Source of the DNA: Fulvia fulva
Taxonomy: Eukaryota > Ascomycota > Dothideomycetes > Mycosphaerellales > Mycosphaerellaceae
DNA length: 64,000 nt
Direction of reading: 5' to 3'
NCBI RefSeq assembly: GCF_020509005.1
Contig: NC_063013.1
Span: 6,386,001 to 6,450,000 of the forward strand
Shown piece by piece: positions 43,520-53,759 of the stretch (position 1 is its first letter; each line of letters begins with the position of its first letter). The notes under the pieces were generated by a model. That model was not told the DNA's origin and searched no databases. It was given only the letters and a program-made list of their open reading frames with translations. The translations under genes and the position numbers were made by a program.

Positions 43520-43944
43520 GCGACGGCAAAAGACGTTGAAATAGAGTTGGCCTGCATTTCTCCAGCGATTTGTACAGTGAGCGATGTGTCTTTTGCCTGC
43601 TTCTTCATGAGCGGGGTGGGGACGGCGTAGGATATGATACTGGTGGGTGGATTGCATCTCGATCGAGGTTTCAGTAGTGGCCCATATAGGTGTATCAAAA
43701 GAGCGCGATTGCTGCTGGTGTTGTTGTTGGCCGGCTTTCGTGGTCGTGCTTGCCTTCACTTTTGGGACGCGATGATCCTTGCACATGCACGGGTTTTGCT
43801 GCAGAACACACAGAGTCCTTCCAGATCTTCCAGCTTCAACTTAATGACACACGGCATCACTTCAGCACGACTTCTGCCACGGTAAAACCAGCACAGAACA
43901 CCCACGCAGGCCAACACCACCTAGACCATCACCACGCAATCCCA

Positions 43945-44004
43945 CACCACGCAGACCAACACCACGCAGACCAACATCACGCAGACGAGCATCACGCAGA
44001 CCAA
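43945..44004 (+). repeat. 15-bp tandem repeat, four units, in the leader of a 2EXR gene
   Basis: Units of caccacgcagaccaa, with one or two changes, begin at 43945, 43960, 43975 and 43990; looser copies precede them from about 43911. The period is a multiple of three and one frame would read H-H-A-D-Q units, but no plausible start precedes it. It ends 35 bases before the ATG at 44039, so it is probably in the 5' UTR. The rest of 43520-44038 shows nothing. Confidence 0.85.
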
Positions 44005-44038
44005 CACCACCCATCATATCTCCCGCCTACCATCCAGA

Positions 44039-44907
44039 ATGACACTACCGCGCAAAGTCGAAGACATGGATGTGGCAGAGTACATTGCATCGCAGTCGAG
44101 AGACGCATTCTCTGACTTCAACCTCGTGCCGGTCAGTCGCACGATACCGATAAAGGGACACCTTGCTAAGCAATTATGCAGATCGCAATCACGGAGGGCT
44201 CACTCAAGGGCCAAGTCGTCGTGCAAGTCAAGCGCAAGACACCCTTTCGCTTTCTTGATTTGCCGGCCGAGCTGCGTAACAGAGTCTATGAGCTCTTGTT
44301 GGTGAAAGCACAACCGATCGTTCTATGGTCAAGTGGGCAGCCTAGAAAGGTCTATCCAAGCAAGCATGAGCGTCTTGATGTGAAGTTCCAGGATGACCCA
44401 CCGGAGACTACCGCTCTACTTCGGGCAAACAGGCAGATTCGCGGCGAAGCTACGCCGATCCTATACGGCATGAACACATTCGAGCCAGTAGATCCAGAAA
44501 CCGCGGCAGTCTTTCTGGAAGAAATTGGCGCTTCAAGACGCTATCTTACAGCATTCGACTTCACCTGGACATTTGAATTACCAATGGCTTTCAAGGCATG
44601 CGACGCTCTGATACTTCCCAACATCAAGCACGTCGCGATCCATCCATATGATGTGTACAGGTTCTGGACCGATGAATGTGACGAGGATCACTGGGATTGC
44701 GGCGCTGAGATGGCGCAGAAGCTTAAGAAGTTCTTATTGCACGTCAAATCCATTTCAGAGCATCCAGTCGACCCCGAGAAGGTTCTCGATGTTATGGTTT
44801 TGGAGCGCCATCGAGGCAACTTCACCAGTAACGAGATCGCCGAACAAGCCCAAAAGTGCATGGATATGTTTCGGAAGGTTGCTAGGACCTACCTCGACCC
44901 GGAATAG
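44039..44907 (+). CDS. 2EXR-type protein, copy 1 of a tandem pair
   Basis: Two exons, 44039-44131 and 44182-44907, with a 50-bp intron (branch gctaag); 272 aa. After a 31-residue first exon the second exon carries the typical start of fungal 2EXR/F-box-like proteins, FRFLDLPAELRNRVYELLL, then LLRANRQIRGEATPILYGMN followed by FEPVD. The family is greatly expanded in filamentous ascomycetes, and its biochemical function is not established. The next gene has the same structure, intron position class and length. The gene is entirely downstream of the 15-bp repeat array. Confidence 0.82.
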
Positions 44908-45161
44908 AGTACCTCATGGAGGTTACTGGCTGGCAGGTCACGGCAGCGATGGTTCAAGAAGGCTCCGGGGCGGTAGCAGGTGGTTGGGATGGCACGAATG
45001 CTGCACTTTGCAGTGGCTCTGACTTGCGAGGCTTGACTTGCTGTAGCCTCGCATCCTTTGCGATGATGTTGAGACCTTGCTTGATGGACACGCGATTAGC
45101 TCTTTACAAGCAGCACTTCCTTTAGGTCCTCCATACTTCTCAACACGAATCACTGACCACA

Positions 45162-46033
45162 ATGTCGCTGTCAAAAGGCCCTTTCGGATCCGGCGAGACA
45201 CTCATGGACTCAGCAAGTGGCCTTATAGAAGCAGTAAAGCATATCAGACCGGACTTACAACTTGAATCGGTGCATATTGCTTCTCCATCACTGTATCCAC
45301 GTGTTACTAACGCGTTGAGCAGGTTTGGGTCCCGGATGGTCTCATGAAAGGCGAAGTCGTGATTCGCATATCACGAAATCCAGCGCCGTTTCCATTTCTG
45401 GACTTGCCGACCGAACTTCGTGACAGGATCTATGAGTACGCTCTAGTTGTCGGTCACCCGATCGTTATCTTCCTAGAGACGTCCTGGAATCCTGCCGAAC
45501 GCGAGACATCTGAACTCAGGGGTGGCCTTCCGGAAATTTTGAACACAAATGCGCGACTGCTCCTGGCGAGCAAACGAATCTACGCAGAGACGTTACCAAT
45601 CCTATACGGCAGCAATGTCTTTAGACTGGGGATCAGTCGTCCAAGTTTCGTAGCGCACAAGTTTATGGCAGACATTGATCCGGGACTCCAGTACATCAGA
45701 ACATTGCACCTTGCTGGTCCCTACGCGGAGCTCATCGAGGCATGCAACGCCACCGCACGATTGCCAAAGCTGGAGAAAGTGCTCATCGGAGGCCTGCATA
45801 TCTGGCAGCGGCACAAGTCACGCAGGTCTGAAGAGATGGGGGCTCAGATCGCAGAAGATCTGAAGGGCTGGTTGTTGCAGATCCAGGCAAGTCTTGGAGC
45901 TCGAGAGTGTGTTGTGAAAGCGGTCGATGTGGTCGACTTTCTGCCAGAAACAGATGGGAGTAAGATAGAGTATGTGACGCAGTGCATGATTGCGTTCCGT
46001 ACAGCTGCAGCACTCTATCTCGGCAACGAGTGA
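45162..46033 (+). CDS. 2EXR-type protein, copy 2 of a tandem pair
   Basis: Two exons, 45162-45269 and 45323-46033, with a 53-bp intron; also 272 aa. The first exon (MSLSKGPFGSGETLMDSASG...) has no clear similarity to that of copy 1. The second exon aligns from its first residues: GLMKGEVVIRISR here against GSLKGQVVVQVKR there, then FPFLDLPTELRDRIYEYAL against FRFLDLPAELRNRVYELLL. The ILYGSNVF/ILYGMNTF block is shared as well. The intron is in phase 0 at the equivalent place in both. The pattern points to an old tandem duplication with divergence of the first exon. Function unknown. Confidence 0.82.
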
Positions 46034-46474
46034 CACACTGGGTCCAACTGAAGCTGAGATTCTCAAGACGCCTGATCAACAATAATAACTGCTCTCTTCG
46101 ACGACGAAGCAACCTGTAGGGATCGATAGAAGCCTATAGTACTAGCAAGACGTTGCTCTTCGGGTCCGCGAGGTTGCGACACTCCGTTAGACCTTGAAAC
46201 GCTGAAGACCGTCCCAAAACGCATTGTTCGTCTTCTGTCGGACCCACTGTGCAGCCCTCTCTATCACTTGGAGAATGCCCCTGCTCAAAGCTGGCTCAAG
46301 GCTAATCTTTATCCGACGTCTGTAGGCTTACGAGAATCCAAGGGTCCCTCATCATCCACATCGATGCGTCGTTCCTCGAGCAGTTGCTCGCCTGAGCGAG
46401 AGGTGTATCTCGAAATCAGGCCACGAGTTTTCGTGTCAGTACATGCACCCGAGAACGCGTCGAATTGCTTAGCC

Positions 46475-46610
46475 GTACAGCGTCTGTCCGCATAAGAGTC
46501 ACAAGTGCCTTTAGTTGCCGCGCTCGGAGCACAAACCAATTCGCTGCGATCCTGGATTTGGCTGGGATGTTCGGCAACGCTTGTGACTCTTATGCGGACA
46601 GACGCTGTAC
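46475..46610. mobile_element. Short inverted-repeat element, 136 bp, MITE-like (Tc1/mariner-type features)
   Basis: A 31-bp arm at 46475-46505 (begins gtacagcgtctgtccgcata) is a perfect reverse complement of 46580-46610 (ends gcggacagacgctgtac), with 74 bases between. If TA is taken as the target duplication, the element is TA-CAG...CTG-TA. TA targets and termini starting CAG are usual for Tc1/mariner/pogo elements. The interior is too short to code. The arms are identical, so it is either young or maintained. It lies about 127 bp upstream of the F-box gene at 46737. The flanks (46034-46474 and 46611-46736) show nothing else. Confidence 0.7.
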
Positions 46611-46736
46611 ACGCGACTTCGCTACCCCTGGGTAACGGTCTCAACGGTCGTGGCAAGTCAATAAATGTTCGAGATGACCAGTTCTCGACTGTCCCAGCGA
46701 GATTGACCACATCACAATTGGATCGGCAGCATCAAG

Positions 46737-48113
46737 ATGTCTCTTGTAGATTTGCCAGTCGAGCTGCTGCAAAAGATCATTCGAGAGCACTGCAATAATA
46801 AGGCAATTCATGCTCTTCGACTCACCTGTCGCGATACTTGCATTGCCGCCAACGAGCTTTTGTTACGACAGCACCCCATCTACGATCACAAGACCCATAT
46901 TGAGCAGTTGGCAGAAATTGCTGAAGGCAGAGCAGACATCAGGAAAGGCGTCAAGAGATTCACTTTCCTCATTGATAGACTGGAGCCCTGCAATACTTTC
47001 GGGGGCTGGAACAGCGCCAGGAAACGCTCCTTCCAACATGGCGCTGATCAGACATATCACATCTTACGGCGCATCAAAGCGAACCAGCCAGCCCCGACGG
47101 ACTCGGAACTCTGCAAGACGTTGGAACGCTGGCACGAAGAAAATACGCTGATTGAGACATGGCCCAAAAAGATGAAGACACTCGCCATGGATCGCTACTC
47201 ACGTTATCGCGAGCTTGTCGAGTATCAAGCCATGCTGGAGTGCAATTCAAACCTCAGAACACGACTTTCCACTTTCTTCGCTGCTTGTCCGAACCTCCAA
47301 CATCTTCACTTCAGCATCAAGTCATCCCCGCAAGGCCGACTGCTCGACAGGACCTTTCAAAGCGGTCTGGTCATCCCGAAAGGTGACGTAGACGGTGGTA
47401 CGTTCCACTTCCGAGAAACGTTACTGGCCGCATACGACGCGAAAATCATCGTCAAAAGGCTCACAATCAACCAGCTTGAGCATTGCATTACTGAGGACCC
47501 CGAATGGATGCGGGTGAAGGAGATACATCAAGTTCTACAGCATGTTGAAGACCTTCATTGGAGTTTCGCGCAGTGCCAGCTGATGGACACCGAGCCGTAT
47601 ATGATTATGGACGACTTCCATGAAGCTTTCGCTGCTGGCCGGATGCGTGAAGTGCTCATGCATTGCCCTAAGCTACGGAAGTTGGACTTTTGTGGCCCGG
47701 ATGCCGACAGTGGGCAAGAAGATGAGAACTTCCCCCAGCTTCGTCACATTGTGGGAGAGCAGTATTGGGACAATCTGCAGGATGTATCACTTTCCAATAT
47801 CCGCTCTACAGCACAGGAGTTCGCGTCGTTTCTGCTTAGACACGCTCCGACCCTGCAAAGTATTTACCTGTGCGACTTCCATCTTACGGAAGGTGACTGG
47901 GGCGTCTGCTTGGGCATGATCGCTGGTAAGCTTCCACTTCTTCGCAAGGTTGTACTGGAGCGCAGTCTCAGCTCGGTGGAGCATGGTGGCGCAGACTATT
48001 GGTTCGATGATTCGCCATCTCCCGATTTCCCTGTGGACAGACTGGAGCCCTTCGTTGAATGGCTCATCAAAGGAGGTCAAAAATCCACCGTGGGGTCCAG
48101 GGGCCCGGCATGA
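46737..48113 (+). CDS. F-box protein, 458 aa, unlike the 30-34 kb pair
   Basis: Single-exon ORF. The F-box starts at the N-terminus (MSLVDLPVELLQKIIREHCN, then LRLTCRDTCIAAN). The rest is a leucine-rich, LRR-like region (FFAACPNLQHLHFSI, LQHVEDLHWSFAQ, MHCPKLRKLDFCG, LLRHAPTLQSIYLCDFHLT). It does not share the LKSLCL-type F-box or the other blocks of the 18, 30 and 33 kb genes, so it is a separate lineage. Probably an SCF substrate receptor; target unknown. The small inverted-repeat element lies in its promoter region. Confidence 0.82.
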   Translation: MSLVDLPVELLQKIIREHCNNKAIHALRLTCRDTCIAANELLLRQHPIYDHKTHIEQLAEIAEGRADIRKGVKRFTFLIDRLEPCNTFGGWNSARKRSFQHGADQTYHILRRIKANQPAPTDSELCKTLERWHEENTLIETWPKKMKTLAMDRYSRYRELVEYQAMLECNSNLRTRLSTFFAACPNLQHLHFSIKSSPQGRLLDRTFQSGLVIPKGDVDGGTFHFRETLLAAYDAKIIVKRLTINQLEHCITEDPEWMRVKEIHQVLQHVEDLHWSFAQCQLMDTEPYMIMDDFHEAFAAGRMREVLMHCPKLRKLDFCGPDADSGQEDENFPQLRHIVGEQYWDNLQDVSLSNIRSTAQEFASFLLRHAPTLQSIYLCDFHLTEGDWGVCLGMIAGKLPLLRKVVLERSLSSVEHGGADYWFDDSPSPDFPVDRLEPFVEWLIKGGQKSTVGSRGPA

Positions 48114-48431
48114 GGAGAGTGAGTCCTGGGATGGGAGACGAAGATGATGACTTTGCCGATGACAGTCTGAGGGGCAATCCAATAACTTTGGAAGAATTCG
48201 GAAGACGCAGAGGAATCTACATGTAGCTTCTGCCATAATGACAGTTGTGACGTGCGACCTGCTTGCTGTGAGAACAGCCACATCGTTACGTTTGAAGTCG
48301 GGCGAGCATCCACATCTGTATGTGCATATCTATCGTGATCTGATCTAACTATGTCGACGTCTCGTGAGCTATGTACAGCTCCGGTCATTAGCTATCTGGT
48401 GCGTCCATCGTCAGTGCTGTCGTTCAATCGT
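48114..48431. other. Intergenic region, 318 bp
   Basis: Convergent 3' flanks of the F-box gene and RDH54. Nothing supported. Confidence 0.5.
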
Positions 48432-51395
48432 TCACGAGCTACTGAGCTTCGTAAAGACAAAGCCGACTCGTCGACTACCATCACAGATCACCTTGCGCAG
48501 AGCATCATCTTCTACTGCAGCTTCAGCGATGCCCAAGGCAGACAGATCTACCTCGTCGTCATCCTCGCCAGAGCCCATCGGTCCAGCTCCGAGTCCCGTC
48601 TTCTGCTCAACAATTGCTGTGTCAAAGTGCTTGTACTGCATCAAGCTCAACATCTTCCCCTTCGTTGCTGCAGGACTGCTGCCATCAGGTCCATAGCCGG
48701 CCGATGCAGGATCTTTGAGCATGTCGGCCGCGGTTGACGTGATCTTTTGAGATTTGAAAACAACGACATCATCATCATCGCTATCGTCCAAGCGTAGGAC
48801 TTTAGGGCTGTCATCGTCGGCTAGTGCAGACAGATCGTTGCGGCTCGTGTCTTCAGCATTCTCTTCATCGACATCGGGCCCACGATTAGGTAAGCCGTTG
48901 CCACCACATTCGCAACCGAGCAGTCTATGTGTCTGACAATCTTGTCCTTCGTCTAGTGTGAAGAGGTCTCGGAGTTCGGCTTGTGTGAAACCACTGGCAG
49001 CTGACTTGCCATCGACGATAGCGTCCGCAAGCCCGGTCTTGCTGACCTGTCGCTGGAAGATCTTCTCGTCGAGCGCGCCTTGGGTGAGAAGTCGATATAT
49101 GTGACACGGGCGTGTCTGGCCATCTCGATGTATTCGTGCCATTGCTTGAACGTCCGTAGAGGGATTCCAGTCCAGATCGAACATGACGAGTCGAGATGCA
49201 CCAATCAGGTTGAGACCGACACCGCCTGCTTTGGCTGATAGCAAGAAGACAAAGGAATTGCTCCTCGGAGATCGGTTGAACCGGTCGACAAGATCTTGTC
49301 GCTTGTTCTGTGCTGTGGTGCCATCGAGACGGATGTACTTGTAGCTCATGGAGTCTAGGAGATTACCAAGGATGTCGAGGGTGGACGTGTAGTTGCTGAC
49401 GAGCACGACCTTCTCCTCCGTCGTCGAGTGGATCTGGTGTAACAATTCGTCTAATACCTGCAACTTTCCACTCGCAGCAGGCGACTTCAACAGCCGAGGT
49501 GGTATGCCCTCCAGAAGCTCTGGCTTCGTGACCTCTTCCTTTTGATCTTTCGTCAACAGCAACTTGGGGCAATTGCAGACCTTCTTCAACACATTGATGA
49601 GCTCCAGAACAGCAGTCGGGGTGTTCATCGCGGCGATGAATGCCTGAGTACCAACCATCGTACGGTATATACCTGCTTGCACTTTCGTCGGTCGGCAAAG
49701 CACAACATACTCGGTCTTGGGCGGTAGATACTGCGACAAGATTTCGCTTGTGCGTCGCAGGATGAACATGCCAGTTCGACTAGCAAGTTCCTCGCTTCGT
49801 GCCTGTCCCTTCTCAATGTCGTGGGTGGAGGCTTCAGGCTGCCGCATCTTCAATATGGGCGTCTCAAATTCCCGCTTGAAGGTTGAGTACTTGCTCATGA
49901 TACTAGGATTCACAAAGTCGACCATCTGAAAGAACTCCTCGAGGTCATTCTGGATAGGGGTGCCGCTCAAAATGATACGTCGCTGAGTTCCCAGCTCCTT
50001 GATCGCTGCAGCAGCTTTGTTCTTCGCCGTCTTCAGTCGATGACCCTCGTCGCAGATGATCAAATCGATGTTGGCTTTCTTCAGCTGGTCCTTGACCTTG
50101 GTGAGCTTCTCGTAGCCGATGATCATGACAGGGTATGAACTCCCTTTCTGAGTGAAGGGTGCCAGGCTCGTTTCGCCGTCGCCAGCGACAAAGACTCCGC
50201 ATCGATAGTCTCCCAACCATTTGCGGAACTCCTTCTGCCAATTCCTCATCAGGGTCACAGGGCAGACTATCAAAGTCTTCGAAACGACAGGTAGGCCTTT
50301 CCATATGGGGGTTTGCTTGAGTAGTGTCCACACCAGTGCGATAGTCTGCAAAGTCTTCCCAAGTCCCATCTCATCGGCCAGGATTGCACCTTCTCCACCG
50401 TAGTCTTTCATGCCCATGACACATTCATATAAGAATGCCACGCCCTCTCGTTGGTGCTTGCGTAGCTTCGAGGACAAGATCGGATCAACCACAACATCCA
50501 CACTTTGTTTGCCCTTAGGCACGCTGTCCGGTCTCCTCATGACCAGAGCGTTCTCGGCGTCAGCATTGAAGCGTGGCACAGGCACTTCAAGGTTAATGTT
50601 GGCGGACTGGTAGTCTTGGCTCTTGTGAGCCTTGAAAGCGCCGTTGGCGGCAGCGCTGCTCTGGACCTTGGGCGCGACCTGGTCCTTCTGCGTAGCGGCG
50701 ATCTTGGTGTGTTTCTCTTGCTCCTTTTTGGTAACTTTCTTTGTGCCGTTGATCTCCTGCAGAGATGGCGGCGGGGCACTCTTGGTCTTACCAAGGAAGG
50801 GTCGGCCTGCCATGTAGTCTTCTTTCGAGATCATGTCTCCCAGCTCAACCTCCTTCCCACCCACAAACGCTTCAGACCCAACCATAAGCGGGCCCTTGCA
50901 CACGCCTTCGCCCATCGACTTGCCATCAATGTTCTGCAACTTCACGTGGCTTCCTCGAACAGTGACAATGCCATCGCTGTCCCAGGTCTTGTGCTTCTTG
51001 CCCGTAGGTTTCCGCCAAACGCAATTGTAGTAGATGCATTGCTTGTCGTCCTCTGCTCTCTTCTCGCCTTGAGAAGAGCCGGTCGATCCACTGGAGCTCA
51101 AAGGATGTAGTGGCTTCCGTGGCTGTAGCGGTACAAATTTCCTTGCTGATAGTGGTGGAGGAGGCTTCTTAAGCACATTCGCAGCTGCAGCTGTGACCTC
51201 TGCATTCACTTCTGCCGCGTCCTCGTCGTCGTGACTGATCCGACGTTTCTTTGCCGGTGGTGGTCCTGCAGATACTGTAGCTGGTGCACCTGTCGATGGA
51301 ACGCGGCTCGGCATCCTGAAAGGCTTCATCATGATGCCGGCCTTTGGGGGGTTTGATGTGGATTGATGTGGTTGCCACCATGAGATGAAGTTCAA
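48432..51395 (-). CDS. RDH54: SNF2-family DNA translocase Rdh54 (Tid1/Rad54B type)
   Basis: Single ORF, up to 987 aa. Rdh54 is a double-strand DNA translocase that works with Rad51 and Dmc1 in homologous recombination and removes recombinases from DNA. The N-terminal part has YYNCVWRKPTGKKHKTWDSD at about 125-150, the domain that separates Rdh54/Rad54B from Rad54. The ATPase core shows DEMGLGKTLQTI (Walker A, about 348), DEGHRLKTAKNK (about 450) and LSGTPIQND (about 477). The second helicase lobe has SAKAGGVGLNLIGASRLVMF and ARIHRDGQTR. A C-terminal Cys/His-containing block (CQTHRLLGCECGG) matches the family. The likely start is one of the two Met at residues 22-23 (MMKPFRMPSR), since family members begin with such a KPF block, rather than the first Met of the frame. 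Confidence 0.93.
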   Translation of the reverse strand: MNFISWWQPHQSTSNPPKAGIMMKPFRMPSRVPSTGAPATVSAGPPPAKKRRISHDDEDAAEVNAEVTAAAANVLKKPPPPLSARKFVPLQPRKPLHPLSSSGSTGSSQGEKRAEDDKQCIYYNCVWRKPTGKKHKTWDSDGIVTVRGSHVKLQNIDGKSMGEGVCKGPLMVGSEAFVGGKEVELGDMISKEDYMAGRPFLGKTKSAPPPSLQEINGTKKVTKKEQEKHTKIAATQKDQVAPKVQSSAAANGAFKAHKSQDYQSANINLEVPVPRFNADAENALVMRRPDSVPKGKQSVDVVVDPILSSKLRKHQREGVAFLYECVMGMKDYGGEGAILADEMGLGKTLQTIALVWTLLKQTPIWKGLPVVSKTLIVCPVTLMRNWQKEFRKWLGDYRCGVFVAGDGETSLAPFTQKGSSYPVMIIGYEKLTKVKDQLKKANIDLIICDEGHRLKTAKNKAAAAIKELGTQRRIILSGTPIQNDLEEFFQMVDFVNPSIMSKYSTFKREFETPILKMRQPEASTHDIEKGQARSEELASRTGMFILRRTSEILSQYLPPKTEYVVLCRPTKVQAGIYRTMVGTQAFIAAMNTPTAVLELINVLKKVCNCPKLLLTKDQKEEVTKPELLEGIPPRLLKSPAASGKLQVLDELLHQIHSTTEEKVVLVSNYTSTLDILGNLLDSMSYKYIRLDGTTAQNKRQDLVDRFNRSPRSNSFVFLLSAKAGGVGLNLIGASRLVMFDLDWNPSTDVQAMARIHRDGQTRPCHIYRLLTQGALDEKIFQRQVSKTGLADAIVDGKSAASGFTQAELRDLFTLDEGQDCQTHRLLGCECGGNGLPNRGPDVDEENAEDTSRNDLSALADDDSPKVLRLDDSDDDDVVVFKSQKITSTAADMLKDPASAGYGPDGSSPAATKGKMLSLMQYKHFDTAIVEQKTGLGAGPMGSGEDDDEVDLSALGIAEAAVEDDALRKVICDGSRRVGFVFTKLSSS

Positions 51396-52036
51396 AGACG
51401 GGACGCGACGAAGAACGCGTCGTGAATTGAGGCGCGCGCTCTCACGTGCAAGGGTTGCCTATTTTGGCTTCCCGAGCCTAAATTGCTCTTGCCTCTCACC
51501 GACGCGGTCGAACTTCATGCCATCGCTTCGTTCACACACACATGCATCCAACATCACGACCCTGGTGCTGAACCACCATTGGTACTTCAAATGATCACGA
51601 TCAGTCGAACAGTCAAGCCATGCGAGCCCCGACGCATGCACACGCCACTGACATAGCTTGTCCCCAGTCAAGCTGGAAGATGGCTCTGGTGTACTACAAA
51701 GTGATGTATCCGAAGCAAGTACAGCTCATCACTGTTCAGACAGGCTCCTTGAAAGTGAGACATTCAAATATGATGTCCTTCTGCGGTCCAGACTGCAGCC
51801 ACGACCCGACATTCAATGTGTGATTATGTGTCAAGCTCGGAGTCCGGCCGCCACTAGGGAAGATGTTCGTCCGACCAGATGTTGATCTTTCTCAGTATCT
51901 AGCAGCTACCATCCTTGCAAATACTTGAAAGACATAGTGACATTACGAGCGGTGAACATCTTCGAGAAAGCGCTTCAAGTCAGGTCGCGACCGCAAATCA
52001 ACCAACTAAACTCAGACCGGACGATAGAATTGCACG
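51396..52036. other. Divergent intergenic region, 641 bp
   Basis: Promoter space of RDH54 (minus) and the SDR gene (plus). No other feature seen. Confidence 0.5.
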
Positions 52037-53029
52037 ATGGCCTTCAACCCCGCGCACGACATCAAGGACCTCAGTGGCAAAGTGATTCTGATCACAGGAG
52101 GTAATTGATCTCCCATCCGCAACGAGTTGGGGACATACTGACAGCAAGCAGGCAACACAGGCCTCGGCGCCAGCAAAGTAAAAGCCCTGGCAGCCCACAA
52201 TCCAACCTGCATATACCTTTGCTGTCGAAAAATCGAATCCGGCCAAGCAGTCGTAGACTCGATTCACCAGACCATCCCCAAAGCCAACATCCAAATCCTG
52301 CAACTCGACCTCAGCTCCTTCGACAGCGTGAAGAAATGTGCCGCAGACTTCAACGCAAAGAGTGATCGCTTAGACCTCCTCTTCCTCAATGCTGGAATCT
52401 CCGCCACATCTCCCGCTCTCAGCAAGGAAGGCTACGAGCAGCAATTTGGCGTAAACCACATGGGCCACGCACTCTTCGCGCAACTCCTTATGCCGAAGCT
52501 GCTGGAGACACAGCGACAAGCCGACTCAGATGTTCGCATAATCGTCACCTCCTCGATCGGCGGCCATCGCATTGCGCCCAGGCAGGGCCTTGTCCTCGAC
52601 CAGATGAAGACGGACGGTGCATCGATCGCTCCCATGGTGCGCTACGGCCATTCCAAGTTGGCAAACATGCTCTTCGCTCGGAAACTGGCCCAACTCTATC
52701 CATCTATCACTACAACCTCCTACCATCCTGGTACCGTCAAGACCGACATCTGGGGGAAAGCGGAAGGAGTGAGACTCCTGGCGTTTCTTGTAGCACCGAT
52801 CGTGTGGGCTACCGGTGTGGATTCTGATACTGGGGTGCAGACGGCGCTTTGGCTGGCGACGGCGGAGAAGGGTCAAATTGAGAATGGCAGGTATTATGCG
52901 CCGAAGCCGTTCGGGAAGCCGAAGGAGGGGAGTAAGTGGGCTGTTGATCAGAAGCAGACTGATGAGTTGTGGGAGTGGACGAATGAAGAGTTGGCGAAGC
53001 ATGGTGGGCCTGATTGGCCAGAGGAGTGA
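52037..53029 (+). CDS. Short-chain dehydrogenase/reductase
   Basis: Two exons, 52037-52100 and 52152-53029, with a 51-bp intron; 313 aa. Classical Rossmann features: the cofactor loop TGGNTGLG, split by the intron, at about 20-27; LDLSSFDSV after strand 3; the NAG motif (LFLNAGIS); SSIGG with the catalytic Ser; and YGHSKLAN with catalytic Tyr at about 186 and Lys at about 190. The type resembles fungal retinol-dehydrogenase/WWOX-like SDRs that reduce ketones or oxidise alcohols with NADP(H). The substrate cannot be told from sequence. The second half changes to G/T-ending codons, as in several neighbours. Confidence 0.92.
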
Positions 53030-53759
53030 AGGGCTAGGGATTGAGGCATGACGGAGTGTCATGCAATTTTTGTGGATGTTGACGGCTATGTTGACGCTTG
53101 AAATCGTTATTTGTGCACTCAAGCTGGCCAGTTTTCAGTCAGCGGGGAGTGGAGGCTAATCGGGTTGTCATGTGTGAGTTCGTAATGATGAATGAATGAG
53201 TGGATAGTGGAAACTCCTGTGCCAGTCGAAATGTTTGGCTGATTCGCAGAGGCAGCGGTGTGCCTACAGGACACAGGCGTTTATCAACAGTCGCATTTGC
53301 ACGCAATGAACCAGCCTGTCAGACAGCCTTCTTTCAAAAATTATGGTCATTGGCTACCATCTCAGCCGTGAAGAGCATACTGATGGTGTAGCGATAAATG
53401 GTAAAGCTCAGCATTGGCAGTCCCTATAACCGCACTACTAAACGTGCGTGGCATGACTCTCTTGACTTGACGCCGGTTCGTACATCTCGTGCATCATGCA
53501 CGCTGCACACCGGTGTATGGGCGGAAGGCGGCGCGAAGGAGCGCTCGTCTAGCTGCATTGCAGCGGCAAGAGCTGTGCCGTATGCATGTCTGGTGATGGA
53601 GGGGTAGATCCCTCCAATGATTGTTGAGATGCATTCCAACCATGCTGCTGAGACGGCACGCAGTCCGATGTCGCCGTGAGGATATGCGGTCACATGTGTG
53701 TGTTGTGTTACGGTCTTGATGTTGTTATATGGCGATCTGTGCAGGCATGCGAAGATTGT
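53030..53759. other. Convergent intergenic region, 730 bp
   Basis: 3' flanks of the SDR gene and the DUF4202 gene. Short overlapping ORFs only. Confidence 0.45.

Noticed and set aside
43690..44115. 141-codon ORF with HHADQ repeats
   Set aside because: It comes from the 15-bp array in the leader of the 2EXR gene and runs out of frame across that gene's first exon.
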